Source: CANLWN01 sp039815505 (lineage in GTDB: Bacteria > Bacteroidota > Bacteroidia > Flavobacteriales > Flavobacteriaceae). Taken from it: 9,067 nucleotides of DNA. Below, piece by piece: positions 1-7,481 of this stretch (within the stretch, counting starts at the first letter, position 1; each line of letters starts with the position of its first letter). The stretch is taken from NCBI GenBank assembly GCA_039815505.1, contig JBCBZE010000118.1, forward strand, positions 1-9,067, given 5' to 3'. The position numbers were made by a program, and so were the translations under genes. The notes below the pieces were generated by a model. It was given only the letters and a program-made list of their open reading frames with translations, did not search any database and had not been told where the DNA came from.

Positions 1-42
1 AGTGAAGCGTGGCTTTTATCCACAAAATAATTTTACTTCTTC

Positions 43-73
43 TTTACTATAGTTTGTAACAACAGTATCTTTG
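43..73 (+). promoter_or_regulatory. Flavobacterial-type promoter of the thioesterase gene
   Basis: The octamer TATCTTTG at 66-73 matches the Bacteroidota -7 consensus TAnnTTTG exactly. A TTTA at 43-46, three of four bases of the -33 element TTTG, lies 19 bases upstream, which is the usual spacing. Transcription would begin near 77 and leave a leader of about 10 bases before the ATG at 87. The -7 box is clear and the -33 box is imperfect. No earlier gene is visible on this strand in the window. Confidence 0.5.
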
Positions 74-86
74 CCCAAAGAACAGT

Positions 87-608
87 ATGCAACCTAAAAC
101 TCCCAGCAATTCCCGAACCTTAATGACGGACCTGGTACTTCCCAGTGAAACCAATCCTTTAAACAATTTATTTGGTGGTGAATTATTGGCCCGTATGGAC
201 AGAGCTGCCAGCATAGCGGCAAGAAGGCATAGTCGAAGAATCACCGTTACCGCATCTGTAAACCATGTTGCTTTCAATAGGGCGGTACCTCTGGGAAGCG
301 TGGTTACCGTTGAGGCTGCAGTCTCTAGATCATTTAGGACTTCTATGGAAGTGTATATCGATGTTTGGATGGAAGATCGGTTCAGTGGGGAGCGTTCCAA
401 AGCCAACGAGGCCATATATACGTTCGTTGCGGTAGATGAGACCGGTAAACCAACCGAAGTACCGGAGCTGCTACCTGAAACAGAATTGGAAAAAGAACGC
501 TTTGCAGCGGCACTGCGTAGAAAACAATTAAGTTTGGTATTGGCCGGGAAAATGAAACCCCATGAAGCAACTGAGCTTAAGGCTTTGTTTATGGGTGAAA
601 ATAGTTAA
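87..608 (+). CDS. Acyl-CoA thioesterase, hotdog fold (YciA/ACOT-like)
   Basis: A 173-residue cytoplasmic protein of the acyl-CoA hydrolase branch of the hotdog superfamily, which hydrolyses acyl-CoA to free acid and CoA. The signature is TNPLNNLFGGELLARMD at residues 22-38, the stretch that starts the central hotdog helix. The strand-rich part follows, with TASVNHVAF (55-63), PLGSVVTVEAAV (68-79) and a conserved-looking KANEAIYTFVAVD (105-117). The Lys/Glu-rich tail after residue 130 is typical of the family's variable C-terminus. One hotdog domain is present, so the enzyme should work as an oligomer. The ATG at 87 is chosen because it lies about 10 bases behind a promoter and the preceding leader is A-rich. 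It is the only + strand gene and converges on the aldo/keto reductase, with only 21 bases between the two stops. The preferred acyl chain cannot be told from sequence. Confidence 0.9.
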   Translation: MQPKTPSNSRTLMTDLVLPSETNPLNNLFGGELLARMDRAASIAARRHSRRITVTASVNHVAFNRAVPLGSVVTVEAAVSRSFRTSMEVYIDVWMEDRFSGERSKANEAIYTFVAVDETGKPTEVPELLPETELEKERFAAALRRKQLSLVLAGKMKPHEATELKALFMGENS

Positions 609-629
609 AGTACTATCCCATTCCATGTT

Positions 630-1466
630 TTAAAAGTCAAAATTATTTGGATCCGGACCTATTCTTTCCCCTCTGTCCAGATTATCTAGGAGCGCAACAT
701 CCGCCGACGAAATCTCAAAATCAAAAATATCCGCATTGCTTATAATCCGATCTTTTCTGGAAGATTTGGGAATTGTAATAACCCCTTTTTGTAAATCCCA
801 ACGCAATACTATTTGAGCAATGGATTTGTTATATTTTTTGGATAGTTCCTTAAAAATATCGAGTCCAAAAATCTTGCCTTGCATCATAGGTGACCATGCC
901 TCGTACTGAATACCTTTCGTACGGCAAAAATCGATCAAATCCTGCTGTACCACATAAGGGTGGAACTCCATTTGGTTGACCATAGGTATAATTTCGGCCT
1001 TTTCCATTGCATCTTCCAAATGATGTTGCATAAAGTTACTGACCCCAATGGAACGAACGCGCCTTTCTTTATACAAACGTTCTAGTGCCTTCCATGTGTC
1101 CTTATATTTACCCGCTACCGGCCAATGTATTAAATATAAGTCCAAATAATCCAAATCCAGCCGTCTAAGGCTATCATCAAAAGCCTTGAGGGTACTATCA
1201 AAACCCTGATCGGCATTCCAGACCTTGCTTACTACAAAAATATCCGAACGTTCTATAGGGCTTTCCTTTATGCCCCTACCCACACCTTCTTCATTTTTGT
1301 AAATCGAAGCGGTATCTATATGTCTATAACCTACTTCTAAGGCCCACTTTACTGCATTAACAACTTCCTGACCATCTTCGGATTGATAAACACCTAAACC
1401 AAAATAAGGCATTTTTACACCATTATTCAGTGTAAAGGTCCCCTTAATATCCGTAATCTCTTCCAT
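630..1466 (-). CDS. Aldo/keto reductase (AKR, YvgN/2,5-diketogluconate reductase-like)
   Basis: A 278-residue soluble NADPH-dependent carbonyl reductase with a TIM-barrel fold. The complete AKR catalytic tetrad is visible: Asp51 in GYRHIDTA, Tyr56 in ASIYKNE, Lys81 in VVSKVW and His114 in LIHWP. The cofactor-binding segment ITIPKSSRKDRI is at 230-241 and the C-terminus ends in GPDPNNFDF, as in bacterial glyoxal/methylglyoxal-reducing members. Length is normal for the family. The likely role is reduction of reactive aldehydes such as methylglyoxal, but the natural substrate is not determined by the sequence. The start ATG lies 6 bases behind the stop of the EnvC-like gene, so the gene is probably read from the same messenger although its function is unrelated. 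No terminator hairpin separates it from the convergent thioesterase gene. Confidence 0.92.
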   Translation of the reverse strand: MEEITDIKGTFTLNNGVKMPYFGLGVYQSEDGQEVVNAVKWALEVGYRHIDTASIYKNEEGVGRGIKESPIERSDIFVVSKVWNADQGFDSTLKAFDDSLRRLDLDYLDLYLIHWPVAGKYKDTWKALERLYKERRVRSIGVSNFMQHHLEDAMEKAEIIPMVNQMEFHPYVVQQDLIDFCRTKGIQYEAWSPMMQGKIFGLDIFKELSKKYNKSIAQIVLRWDLQKGVITIPKSSRKDRIISNADIFDFEISSADVALLDNLDRGERIGPDPNNFDF

Positions 1467-1472
1467 ATTTAT

Positions 1473-2702
1473 CTATAATTGATATACCCAATCCTCCGGG
1501 TTTAAACGTGTGGTGTCCTTGTATAAATAGAATTTCAACTGTGTCTTTCCGTTGAACCGATTGGTATATACTTCTCCCAACTCTTCTTTCACCCTTACTT
1601 TATCCCCTTTCTTGACATAAAGATTGGACAAATTATAATAGGTGCTAATATAATTACCATGTTTAATCTGAATCCCTTTGTTTCCACCAGGAACGGATAA
1701 GATGGCGATAACCTCCCCTTCAAAAACCGCCCTTGCCTTAGCGCCTTTATCCGTTGCAATAATAACCCCGTTGCTCTGATGCTTTATTCCCGGGTAAACT
1801 GCATCTTTGTATACCCCAAACCCTTGGCTTTTAATTCCTTTTTCAACCGGCCAGATTAACCTTCCCTTGTTGGCCGAAAAGTTGTTCGCCACTATTTTGG
1901 CTTCCGGGGTCAAGACGAATTTACCCGTATTGGCAGAACTCTTACCCGCCTTCTTATTTGAAGCTGCGATAGCACTGCGGATCAAACGCTCTATTTGTCG
2001 GTCTATTTTACGTGCCTCCTGCTTCTTTTTTTGAATTGCCGAAGTGTACTTGTTCTCATTTTTTCTAATACTGCCCAACAAATCCTTTTGCCGGCTCATC
2101 TCGATCATTAATTGTCTTTTAGCGGATTTATTTTCCGCTAGTAGTTGATCTTTTACTTTTCGCTGGCCCGTAAGATCTGTATTAAGTTTCGTAAGCTCGT
2201 CCGTTTTGTCCAAAATCTGTTCTCCCTGCTCTTTCCTATACTTGGTATACTGCTTCATATACTGTAATCGCTTAAAGGCCTGAAAAAAGTTTTCCGAGGA
2301 CAACAAGAACATTAATCTACTTTGCTGGGACCTATTCTGGTAAGACTTCTGAATTAATACGCCATACTCCTGCTTTAATACCTTTAAATCTTCTCTAAGC
2401 TTACTTATGTTCCTTATATTGGCATTGATCTGTCTGTTCAGTAAATTCGATTGCTGATTGGTTACTCTGATCAATTGTTGACGCACGTTAATTTTTTTGT
2501 CCAGCGATTCCATTTGATCTAAAACATTCCCTTTTTCCTTTTTTTCGGCAAACAACAATCTATTGATTTCCTTAATCTCTTTTTGGAGACGTTCCCGCTT
2601 GGCTTCCAATGCTTTTTGTTCATTGGTTTGTCCTTGCAAAGGGGTACCCGCCAACAGCATAACCAGCACATTACAAAGACAGTAGGCGGTTTTTAATCTC
2701 AT
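1473..2702 (-). CDS. EnvC-like murein hydrolase activator with degenerate LytM domain
   Basis: A 409-residue secreted protein. Residues 1-25 form a signal peptide ending near LQGQ. Residues 27 to about 250 are a long charged coiled coil, as in EnvC, and 283-405 form an M23/LytM-type domain. The zinc ligands of active M23 peptidases are missing: the HxGxD site reads HQSNGVII (308-315), with Ile or Val where the Asp should be. The YAHLS motif reads YYNLS (355-359) and the HxH site reads QLK (388-390). By family knowledge such degenerate LytM proteins do not cut peptidoglycan but switch on N-acetylmuramoyl-L-alanine amidases at the division site. That role is inferred here; automatic annotation would probably call it a DD-metallopeptidase. 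The ATG follows the DUF4292 stop after one base (TAA-C-ATG), so the two are probably translationally coupled. No amidase gene is in the window. Confidence 0.88.
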   Translation of the reverse strand: MRLKTAYCLCNVLVMLLAGTPLQGQTNEQKALEAKRERLQKEIKEINRLLFAEKKEKGNVLDQMESLDKKINVRQQLIRVTNQQSNLLNRQINANIRNISKLREDLKVLKQEYGVLIQKSYQNRSQQSRLMFLLSSENFFQAFKRLQYMKQYTKYRKEQGEQILDKTDELTKLNTDLTGQRKVKDQLLAENKSAKRQLMIEMSRQKDLLGSIRKNENKYTSAIQKKKQEARKIDRQIERLIRSAIAASNKKAGKSSANTGKFVLTPEAKIVANNFSANKGRLIWPVEKGIKSQGFGVYKDAVYPGIKHQSNGVIIATDKGAKARAVFEGEVIAILSVPGGNKGIQIKHGNYISTYYNLSNLYVKKGDKVRVKEELGEVYTNRFNGKTQLKFYLYKDTTRLNPEDWVYQL

Positions 2703-2703
2703 G

Positions 2704-3492
2704 TTACTTCAATACAATTTTTTTAAAACCTTTCGGTATTTTATACGGAAAATTCAGGGATTTGTCGAACTCGATATTCTTGTACGTTAAATCGATCAAA
2801 CTTTTATCATCGGCCTCGGTAGCCGTAATCGCAATCTCATTGGGTAGGATGCGCTCTCCTATCTCTTGGTAATTTTTGTATTCAATTTCCAAGAGTCTTT
2901 TCTTCAAAGGTTGGGACAATTGCTGGGTAGCCATCTTAAAATTCTTTGGTTCTATCCCGAACAAGGTCTTAAAAAGTGTTTCCGCATTTTTTGGTTTTAA
3001 TTGATAAACCCCTTCACTGATGGATACATTATATTTTTGATCCTTTAGATTAAAAAGAGCTTCGCCCAATAATAGATTTTGCACTTTTTCAAAATTAAGT
3101 TCGGTTCCCAAAAGCTTGCTTAAATAGCTAAAATCCCCATCAAAGTACTCGTTTTCCAATTTATTGTAAAAGGTTACTCTTTGTGGGGTAATATATGCTT
3201 TGACTATGCCCAGAGTTGCACTGACCCATATAGCTTTGTCCTTCTCTAAGCGCAGACTTACATTGAATCCTTGGGTAGAACTGCCATCAGAATAATCAAT
3301 TTTTATTCTACCGCTTAAGGTTTTAAAATCCAGTTGGTTGTTATAATGGTTTTTGATAATAGTTTTTGAAGAAAGGTTTTCATCAATAAATCCTCCAGTT
3401 AATACCTTATTGGATTTACAAGAAAAAACCAACAACACAAAAATTACCAGCGACATCCATTTTTGTGTCCAAACCATATTTCTCCTGATCAT
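2704..3492 (-). CDS. DUF4292 family outer-membrane-type lipoprotein
   Basis: A 262-residue lipoprotein. The N-terminal hydrophobic stretch ends in a lipobox LVFSC, giving lipidated Cys25. The residues after it (KSNKV) lack the acidic cluster that sends Bacteroidota lipoproteins to the cell surface, so the protein probably faces the periplasm. The core is strand-rich: LSGRIKIDYSDG (59-70), DKAIWVSATLGIVKAYITPQ (85-104), VTFYNKLENEYFDGDFSYLS (106-125) and LNFEKVQNLLLGEALF (132-147), a pattern I recognise as DUF4292. Its layout, a lipidated half-barrel of beta strands carrying bulky hydrophobics, resembles LolB/LolA-type lipid-binding proteins, but that likeness is an inference and no function is established from sequence. 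It starts one base after the TPR gene's stop (TAA-A-ATG) and ends one base before the EnvC-like gene, which suggests a shared task in the envelope. An internal ATG at 3477 would give a shorter signal peptide. Confidence 0.85.
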   Translation of the reverse strand: MIRRNMVWTQKWMSLVIFVLLVFSCKSNKVLTGGFIDENLSSKTIIKNHYNNQLDFKTLSGRIKIDYSDGSSTQGFNVSLRLEKDKAIWVSATLGIVKAYITPQRVTFYNKLENEYFDGDFSYLSKLLGTELNFEKVQNLLLGEALFNLKDQKYNVSISEGVYQLKPKNAETLFKTLFGIEPKNFKMATQQLSQPLKKRLLEIEYKNYQEIGERILPNEIAITATEADDKSLIDLTYKNIEFDKSLNFPYKIPKGFKKIVLK

Positions 3493-3493
3493 T

Positions 3494-4417
3494 TTATGAA
3501 CCGGGTTTTATTTTACTAAGATACATATTTGCCTTTGAAGTATTCCCCAAACTGGTATGGCCCTTTGCTAGCTCTCTATATATTTTATTTGCCAGCTCAT
3601 CATCATCTAACAGATAGTCCAATGCATTTTGCAATGCTTCTACTGCCAATTTGGACTTACCATTTTTATTAAGCGACCATCCATAAGCATAATAAAAATA
3701 GGGCTGCGAAGGAAAACTTTCCAAAGCTTCTTTACTTAAGGACGACACTTCCATAAAATTGTTACTTGCAATACCTTCCCCAATTTTAACCTTGTACCGA
3801 TCTAAAGGATTCTCCCTTGGTTGTTTTATAACTGCTGCGGATTTTTCTTTTGCTGGAACGGTCCGCTTTAAAGAGTCGTTTATTTTTAGGGTTAAGTCTT
3901 CCGAAAAGGACGTTTTTTCAGCCTCCTTTAACACTTTTAACGCTTTTTGATAGTTCCTTTGCCCATAATAGATCAATGCTAGGTTCTCTTTGAACTTATT
4001 TTGATCATAGGGAAGCTGCGTCTTTAACGCGTCGATACTATTACCCTGTTTTTGAAGAATTTCAACAAGCGTATTCAGAAACCACAGATTTTCAGGTTCT
4101 GAATTTACAATTACAAGCGCATATTCCTGGGCCAGAATATATTGTCTGGAAGCTAAATGGGCCTTGGCCAACTCATGGTCTATAACCAGGTTATTCCCTT
4201 TGAGTCGCTTACACTCTAACAGCAAATTAATGGCTTTATCATAATTTTCGATCCCTTTCTGTTTTAAGGCTTCAAAAAAGTTTTCTTGAAAATCATCTGA
4301 ATACTCTTCTAAAAAGACCTCCGCACTTTCTTCTACCTCAATTTCTTTTTCTTGGGTGTAAGCCGTCTTAGGTGCACAAATAACACCGATGCCAAAGAGA
4401 AGTATGTGGAGTCTCAT
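3494..4417 (-). CDS. Secreted tetratricopeptide-repeat protein
   Basis: A 307-residue periplasmic helical-repeat protein. I start it at the ATG at 4417, because the only upstream in-frame option is a TTG two codons earlier and the ATG gives a clean signal peptide (residues 1-22, ending AYTQ). An acidic linker follows (EKEIEVEESAEVFLEEYSDD). TPR-like helix pairs are visible near residues 47-70, 81-104, 143-168, 238-268 and 276-303, with typical motifs such as NYQKALKVLKEAE and GWSLNKNGKSKLAVEALQNAL. A Lys/Pro-rich linker (about 183-205) divides the repeats into an N-terminal and a C-terminal group. TPR proteins are scaffolds; the partner is unknown. Its position directly upstream of, and one base from, the DUF4292 lipoprotein and then the EnvC-like activator makes those two the obvious candidates. 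No catalytic motif is seen. Confidence 0.85.
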   Translation of the reverse strand: MRLHILLFGIGVICAPKTAYTQEKEIEVEESAEVFLEEYSDDFQENFFEALKQKGIENYDKAINLLLECKRLKGNNLVIDHELAKAHLASRQYILAQEYALVIVNSEPENLWFLNTLVEILQKQGNSIDALKTQLPYDQNKFKENLALIYYGQRNYQKALKVLKEAEKTSFSEDLTLKINDSLKRTVPAKEKSAAVIKQPRENPLDRYKVKIGEGIASNNFMEVSSLSKEALESFPSQPYFYYAYGWSLNKNGKSKLAVEALQNALDYLLDDDELANKIYRELAKGHTSLGNTSKANMYLSKIKPGS

Positions 4418-4472
4418 TTTCAAATTTACTTCTTTTATTACTCAACTGGTAATGCCTATATGATAACAATAA

Positions 4473-5489
4473 TTATTCCATAACCGAATAATCCCCGATG
4501 CTTATGTTCTTAAAATTTCCATTAAATACCACATGATTGCCTATCATGGCATTGTCCAGGTTCGCATTGGTAATTTTACTTTGATTCTGCACCAAACTGT
4601 TTTTTACTACCGAATCCTGAATTAACGTGCCATTACCAATAGATACGAACGGACCGACAGTGCTATTTTTTAACATAACATTGTCACCAATAAAACAAGG
4701 TTCTATAATCGTGGAATTTTCTAACTGAACCGAATTGGATACCAATGGTTCCCCATCTTTTTCCAAAAAGCCCAGCATGCGACGATTGGTTTCTACAGTG
4801 ACATTCTTATTGCCACAGTCCATCCACTCGTCTACCGTTCCTGTCTTAAAAATCTTCCCGTTTTGCATCATCCGTTTAATACCATCATTAATCTGATATT
4901 CCCCGCCATTGATGATTTCATTATCCAAAACATATTGCAGTTCTGCCTTAAGTTCCCCAACATCCTTAAAATAGTAAATTCCTATTACAGCTTGGTCGCT
5001 AACAAATGATTCTGGCTTTTCTACCAACTCAACAATTTCATCGTTGTGGTTTAGCTTAACCACGCCATAGGCCTCTGGGTTATCCACTTTTTTGGTCCAA
5101 ATAACACTATCGGCCTTTTTGTCCAAATTAAAATCCGCCCTGATCAAAGTGTCGGCATAAGCGATTACGGCCGGTCCGGAAAGCGATTCCTTGGCACACA
5201 TAATGGCATGGCCCGTTCCCTTTGGGTTCAATTGTCTATAAATACTCGGCTTAGCACCTAAACCCATTGCCAATTCCTCCAGATGTTTCACAACGTCATT
5301 GCCAAAAAAGGCGGGGTCACCTAGGATAAAGGCTATTTCCTCAATGTCTTCGTTTAAAACTTTGGCAATATCACTTACCAAACGGTGTACAATGGGTTTC
5401 CCTGCAACAGGGATCAATGGTTTCGGGACAGTTAAAGTATGGGGTCTCAATCGAGAACCCCTACCCGCCATAGGAACTATTATTTTCAT
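4473..5489 (-). CDS. Sugar-phosphate nucleotidyltransferase with left-handed beta-helix tail
   Basis: A 338-residue cytoplasmic enzyme of the NTP_transferase (RmlA/GlmU-like) family, which joins a sugar 1-phosphate to an NTP to form an NDP-sugar and pyrophosphate. The nucleotide-binding loop AGRGSRLRPHT is at 8-18, followed by the PKPL motif (22-25), GTGHA (91-95), the metal-binding YAD (111-113, Asp113), VEKP (156-159) and GEYQIND (196-202). Residues from about 247 to the end form hexapeptide-like repeats (NSTIIEPCFIGDNVMLKNS, and later NAMIGNHVVF), a left-handed beta helix as in GlmU or GMP pyrophosphorylases. There is no sign of an acetyltransferase His/loop set, so acetyl transfer is not claimed. 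The sugar and base are not readable from the sequence. It lies 73 bases downstream of dut and 55 upstream of the TPR gene, and probably feeds the glycan whose flippase is encoded upstream. Confidence 0.9.
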   Translation of the reverse strand: MKIIVPMAGRGSRLRPHTLTVPKPLIPVAGKPIVHRLVSDIAKVLNEDIEEIAFILGDPAFFGNDVVKHLEELAMGLGAKPSIYRQLNPKGTGHAIMCAKESLSGPAVIAYADTLIRADFNLDKKADSVIWTKKVDNPEAYGVVKLNHNDEIVELVEKPESFVSDQAVIGIYYFKDVGELKAELQYVLDNEIINGGEYQINDGIKRMMQNGKIFKTGTVDEWMDCGNKNVTVETNRRMLGFLEKDGEPLVSNSVQLENSTIIEPCFIGDNVMLKNSTVGPFVSIGNGTLIQDSVVKNSLVQNQSKITNANLDNAMIGNHVVFNGNFKNISIGDYSVME

Positions 5490-5562
5490 ACTATTTAGCT
5501 GCGAAAGCAGATTTTTTTAGTTACTATTTTTGTTACGTGTTATCATTTAACTAGGTAAGGGG

Positions 5563-5997
5563 TTATTTTACTCCCGTACTTCCAAAACCACCAGAGCCCC
5601 TAAACGTATCCGACAATTCCTTAACCTCTATCCATTCCGCTCTTTCATGTTTCGCGATAATCAATTGGGCTATGCGTTCACCATTCTCTATAGTGAAGTT
5701 CTCGTTGGAAAGGTTCACCAAAATCACCCCAATTTCTCCTCTATAATCGGCATCCACCGTTCCCGGGGCATTGAGCACCGTTATACCTTTTTTCGCGGCT
5801 AATCCACTTCTAGGTCTTACTTGTGCTTCATAACCTATGGGCAATTCAATAAAAAGCCCGGTTTTTACAATTGTCCTACCTAAGGGTTCCAACGTTATTG
5901 GATCGGAAATATAGGCCCTAAGGTCCATTCCCGCAGAGGCACTGGTTTCATAGTGCGGAAGTGCGTGGGGGGATATATTGATAATCTTAATTGTCAT
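5563..5997 (-). CDS. dut: dUTP diphosphatase (trimeric dUTPase)
   Basis: A 144-residue enzyme that hydrolyses dUTP to dUMP and pyrophosphate, keeping uracil out of DNA and supplying dUMP for thymidylate. All five motifs of trimeric dUTPases are present in order: AGMDLRA (22-28), PRSGLA (62-67), GTVDADYRGEI (79-89), GERIAQLI (106-113) and the C-terminal lid RGSGGFGST (133-141). Asp82 in motif 3 corresponds to the residue that positions the attacking water, and Tyr85 is the uracil-discriminating tyrosine. Length is normal. The ATG overlaps the flippase stop as ATGA (5994-5997), so translation is probably coupled to it. It is functionally unrelated to the envelope genes on either side; I believe this neighbourhood recurs in flavobacteria, but that is from memory. 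Confidence 0.97.
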   Translation of the reverse strand: MTIKIINISPHALPHYETSASAGMDLRAYISDPITLEPLGRTIVKTGLFIELPIGYEAQVRPRSGLAAKKGITVLNAPGTVDADYRGEIGVILVNLSNENFTIENGERIAQLIIAKHERAEWIEVKELSDTFRGSGGFGSTGVK

Positions 5998-7454
5998 TTT
6001 TTTAAAAATATTTTTTTTAAGGCCTCGTTTTCCAATTTATACGTCAGCGCCAAAAATACTAAAAGTAAAATGCCCCCTGCAATCAAATTACGGTTAAAAA
6101 CGTAAAAGGATAGTATGGAGAAAACTATGGAGATAGATAAGTAGAATATAATTTTTCTGAAGTTATAAGGAACAGGATAGTACTTTTTACCGAAGTAATA
6201 GGAAAGAAACATCATACTTGAATAGGCGGCCAAGGTTGCTATCGCCGAGGCATAATAACCCATATTTGGTATAAACACATAATTTATACCTATCGTTATA
6301 ATTGCTCCTGCCATAGAAATGTATGCCCCAAACTTGGTTCGGTCAGTTACCTTATACCATACGGAAAGATTGTGATATATTCCTAGACAGAAACTGGCCA
6401 GAACAATTAAGGGGACGATGGGCATGGCTTCCCAATAATCGGGATTTGGAATAAAAACCGCTTTAAGTATATCCGCAAAAACCACCACTCCCAACAAGAT
6501 TATACTGCCAAGAATTATAAAATAATTGGTGATCTGGGCATATGTTTTTTGTGGATCCTTGGAGGTAGCATGGCTAAAAAAGAAAGGCTCTATTCCCATT
6601 CGGAAAGCGGTTGCGAACAAGGTCATAAATAAAGCCAGCCTATAACAAGCACTATATTTTCCCACTTCGCTTTTAGCGACATCAACCGGTAATAGCTCTG
6701 AAAGCAAAATACGGTCAAAAACCTCGTTGATGGTAAAAGCTATGCCTGCAATCATCACGGGCATAGCATATTTAATCATTCTTTTCCATAAACCTATATC
6801 AAACATATATGGTCTTTGGAAGTATAATTTCAACATCAGGAGCAACGTAATCCCGCTTGCGATAAGATTGGAAATGAATATATAGGAAATTTCAAAATTG
6901 GGTCTATAAAGTACATTCAAAAAAGTGTCCGGATCGTTCACTACAATTTTTGGTAAAAACAAGAGGAAAAATATATTTAAACCAAAGTTTACAACCACAT
7001 TGCCAATCTTTATGACTGCATATCGCGTTGGCTTCTCATTCGCCCTAAGCCAAGCAAAAGGTACAATTACAAGGGCATCCAAGGCCAATATGTATATGGC
7101 ATATTGAATGTACTTGGCATCGATCTTGGTAAAGCTCGCTATCTGATCTTGAAACAGTAGCGCAAAAATCAAAAAGAAAAATGTACTTCCCAATATAGAA
7201 ACCAAAGCCGTTGAAACTACGATAGACTTGTCCTCCGAGCTATGGTAGAACCTAAAAAAAGCGGTTTCCATTCCGTAAGCCAAGAGCACATTGAATATGG
7301 CAAACCATGCAAAGATTACCGATACTTCCCCATATCCGGCAGTTACCAAAATATCCGTATACAAGGGCAATAGAAGGAAAGAAAGCATTCTAGGCAACAC
7401 CGTTGCCACTCCATAGATAAAGGTCTGCTTAAATAATTTTTTTAACGGATTCAA
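5994..7454 (-). CDS. MOP-superfamily polysaccharide/lipopolysaccharide flippase (Wzx-like)
   Basis: A 486-residue inner-membrane protein with about 14 hydrophobic segments, near residues 11-33, 43-62, 80-102, 115-137, 146-167, 188-209, 226-246, 265-287, 308-330, 342-365, 374-395, 397-420, 435-453 and 457-472. The opening LKKLFKQTFIYGVATVLPRM, with Arg22, and the early LPLYTDIL are typical of the polysaccharide-biosynthesis (RfbX/Wzx) branch of MOP exporters. These flip undecaprenyl-linked glycans to the periplasm. The cargo is unknown. The start is a TTG at 7454, immediately after an in-frame TAA. The next alternative, GTG at 7409 (Val16), would cut away half of the first helix, so TTG is the better choice. 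The C-terminus is lysine-rich and its coding end runs into dut by four bases. The gene lies 71 bases behind the lipoprotein gene, with a weak promoter candidate between them. Confidence 0.88.
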   Translation of the reverse strand: MNPLKKLFKQTFIYGVATVLPRMLSFLLLPLYTDILVTAGYGEVSVIFAWFAIFNVLLAYGMETAFFRFYHSSEDKSIVVSTALVSILGSTFFFLIFALLFQDQIASFTKIDAKYIQYAIYILALDALVIVPFAWLRANEKPTRYAVIKIGNVVVNFGLNIFFLLFLPKIVVNDPDTFLNVLYRPNFEISYIFISNLIASGITLLLMLKLYFQRPYMFDIGLWKRMIKYAMPVMIAGIAFTINEVFDRILLSELLPVDVAKSEVGKYSACYRLALFMTLFATAFRMGIEPFFFSHATSKDPQKTYAQITNYFIILGSIILLGVVVFADILKAVFIPNPDYWEAMPIVPLIVLASFCLGIYHNLSVWYKVTDRTKFGAYISMAGAIITIGINYVFIPNMGYYASAIATLAAYSSMMFLSYYFGKKYYPVPYNFRKIIFYLSISIVFSILSFYVFNRNLIAGGILLLVFLALTYKLENEALKKIFLKK

Positions 7455-7481
7455 TTAGCGAAAAAACGATTAGGATTTAAA

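Noticed and set aside
47..415. Open frame of 122 codons on the - strand across the thioesterase gene.
   Set aside because: It is antisense to a well-supported gene, shows no domain, and its composition is what the complement of the thioesterase codons would give.
4421..4428. TAAATTTG on the - strand matches the -7 box TAnnTTTG ahead of the TPR gene.
   Set aside because: It ends only three bases before the ATG at 4417 and the nearest upstream TTG is 14 bases away, outside the usual 17-23 spacing. Chance match in AT-rich DNA is more likely.
4473..4750. The beta-helix tail of the nucleotidyltransferase as a GlmU-type acetyltransferase domain.
   Set aside because: The tail is short and lacks the catalytic His and acetyl-CoA loop pattern, so it is more likely structural or regulatory.
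5499..5518. Hairpin CTGC-GAAA-GCAG followed by seven T on the + strand, like an intrinsic terminator.
   Set aside because: The stem has only four pairs and no + strand gene lies upstream for it to end. On the strand of the real genes it sits in the nucleotidyltransferase leader without a T tract.
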